Assembly: GCF_001039355.2 (NCBI RefSeq)
Contig: NW_019773958.1
Coordinates: 1,022,177 to 1,086,176, forward strand
Direction: 5' to 3'
Source of the DNA: Lingula anatina
Lineage: Eukaryota > Brachiopoda > Lingulata > Lingulida > Lingulidae
DNA length: 64,000 bases
Shown here: piece after piece, positions 62,215 through 64,000 of the stretch
Position numbering within the stretch: position 1 is the first letter of the stretch
Layout: the number at the start of each line of letters is the position of its first letter
The notes under the pieces: model-generated
What the model was told of the DNA's origin: nothing
The model's database searches: none
What the model saw: the letters and a program-made list of their open reading frames with translations, nothing else
Made by a program: the position numbers and the translations under genes

Positions 62215-63151
62215 ACAAGGCAGCAAAGCTGTGATTATAAATGAATATTCAAACATTTAAATGGCAAAACTGATAGAAAATGATGAAAAAAAAAGTGCAC
62301 AAAATGTTTGTCAATTAGATGAAGTATCACTTAATCATGGTTCCTATCACAACATTATGAACAAATTCCTGGAGATTCATTGACTTTTGAGCCTCTAATT
62401 CAAGTACATGTACAGTACAGGGTGACCTTCTACTGTACCATGTATAAGTGGACATGACAAAGAAAAAATAATTTTTCACCAACAGTATAAAATTTGTATC
62501 TTGATGAACTACAATTAGTGAACTAAAACAAAACCAGAAAAAGATTAAATTGATGATGTTCTAAATGGGTTTCTCCCCTTCTGTGAATTATTGTGTTTAT
62601 TATGTGTAAAAATAAAGATGAATATAAAATAATGTTTTAAGAAATTGCTACTGACAAACACAGCAGGCACAATTATTTAATTATTAATATTAAAAAGAGT
62701 GGGCTGAGGATCAGCAGGAGTCTTACACTGCAACATTATCTTATGAGATAAAAGCTGTTATTATGCATTAATATACTTTTATTACATTAAACAGCAATGC
62801 TTAATTATTATCAAAACTGACCAGTAAACAAATTCCTTCAATAAATTGCTCCACAATTAGCATTCATATGAACCTTTTGTTGATTAATGATGCCATAATG
62901 TTGCTTGCTTTTTATTAGTTTCATAGAGTGAATTAAAAATATACTCCCTCATCCCCAATCAAACAACAAGGTCCCTTTTCATAACTTACTAGTAAAGATA
63001 AATCAAACTTCTATCTACCATCCAACCAGAGATATAGTTATCTCATTAATGTTTACAAATTGAAAAGTAAAGCTCCTGTTCGGGGGTTGCAGCACACTTT
63101 GATTCACAACTGCAGCTTGTTAGAGAAACCACACTATCTGAACTGTTCAAC
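62215..63151. other. Spacer between C1q genes 4 and 5
   Basis: No gene or conserved upstream block is recognised. AT-rich unique sequence. Confidence 0.55.
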
Positions 63152-64000
63152 ATGGTACGACTCTCAAGCATGAGCAGCCAGCTGTGGCTACTGTGTCTGT
63201 TTCTTGTATTTATCCAGACTCGGGCACAAATTCCTCCTAACAAGCTTCCTGGAGATACTAACAAAATACTCACAGTGAATAACAGCCAGTGTATTCAGTG
63301 TCCCCAGGGTCCCAAGGGATATGCAGGTGATAACGGCCCCCAGGGGATACAAGGACCAAAAGGACAGAAAGGAGAGAAAGGATATGTCACAACAATAACC
63401 AGTATGTTTATTATTCAACTTTCTGACTTACTGCATTTATAAATTTATAATATAATCTTTTCTTAATGCTACATTATTTTGGCATGTTAAAAAATTTATT
63501 AAATAATGAATGTAAAATAATGCACATTTATATGGTACTTTAAAGAAATTAAAGAATGCCATTCAAATCAATAAATGAGTTAAACAGAAAATGAAGTTGT
63601 TTTTGAAGGTTATTTACAGTTACTAAGTTACTCAGGATTTAAATAACACCCAACTGATACATTATATCTAATTGCAGAATACGTATCCCCACCAAAGATT
63701 GCATTTACTGCCAAACTAACAAAGTACCACCCAGATACTGCATCACTTCATACTGTGAGATTTGACTCAATTGTCACCAACTTTGGAAACGGTTTCAGCA
63801 TATACACAGGTATATTTACAGTTCCAGTGGCCGGCACATACTTTTTCATTTTTCACGGATTAACAAACTCCGACAAAAGTTCCCACATGGAGCTTGTCAA
63901 AAATGGAGAACAGATCACCAGTGGGTATGGGAATTCTGCTCAGGGCTCTGGAAAATTTGCCACAATAAGCAACAGTGCCATCCTTGAGGTCAAACTTGGA
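63152..64000 (+). CDS. Secreted collagen-like C1q-domain protein 5 (3' partial)
   Basis: Exons 63152-63401 and 63678 to beyond the window end. The signal peptide is within MVRLSSMSSQLWLLCLFLVF (start at 63152, or 63170 at the second Met), cleaved near TRAQ. CIQCPQ precedes a charged stalk of 9 triplets (GPK GYA GDN GPQ GIQ GPK GQK GEK GYV), unlike the Pro-rich stalks of proteins 1-4. The C1q head is intact as far as seen: IAFTAKL, VRFDSIVTNFGNGF, YTGIFTVPVAGTYFFIFHG and ISNSAILEVKLG. It is the most diverged member of the cluster. Confidence 0.88.

Overview
The window is animal (metazoan) nuclear DNA. It is AT-rich, with short exons bounded by GT/AG introns, many microsatellites, degraded transposons and one assembly gap (a single N at 50940). 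Secreted C1q proteins with a short collagen stalk in a tandem array, a tandem array of SLC16 transporters, frequent tacatgta-type palindromes and strong allelic divergence fit a marine invertebrate, probably a lophotrochozoan (mollusc or brachiopod grade). The species cannot be fixed from the sequence alone.

Region 1 (1-32358) is a head-to-tail array of seven SLC16/monocarboxylate-transporter-like genes, all on the + strand. Each has four coding exons with the same phases: an N-tail plus TM1-2 exon, an invariant 144-bp exon, a large exon of about 1 kb, and a short C-terminal exon. Copy 1 is cut by the window start. Copy 2 carries two in-frame stops. Copies 1 and 2 are the youngest pair and share their 3' flanks, including a Tc1/mariner remnant. 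Five copies share a recognisable upstream block around a TCAGT initiator-like core. Several MITE-like inverted-repeat elements sit in introns and spacers.

Region 2 (32359-39176) holds a decayed LINE reverse-transcriptase fragment (- strand), then an 11-exon CCNB1IP1/HEI10 homologue (+ strand). HEI10 is a meiotic crossover RING E3 ligase. Its gene has a 16-nt micro-exon inside the RING and an apparent GC-AG intron.

Region 3 (39177-45478) is the 3' two thirds of ABHD16A, a phosphatidylserine lipase, on the - strand. Eleven exons are readable and the N-terminal exons are not found.

Region 4 (45479-64000) contains a secreted protein gene of a family I do not recognise, and collagen-C1q genes. 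The segment 42610-50939 is repeated almost completely as 50941-58866, and the two copies abut at the N. The first copy breaks off mid-sequence exactly where the second continues. The second begins inside an ABHD16A coding exon. This looks like two haplotypes of one locus left unmerged across a contig join, not a real tandem duplication. One haplotype carries a LINE 3'-end insertion that the other lacks. If so, the true locus has one unknown-family gene and four C1q genes (the last cut by the window end), not two and five.

The neighbouring genes do not form an obvious pathway. The two arrays are independent local expansions flanking two conserved single-copy genes.
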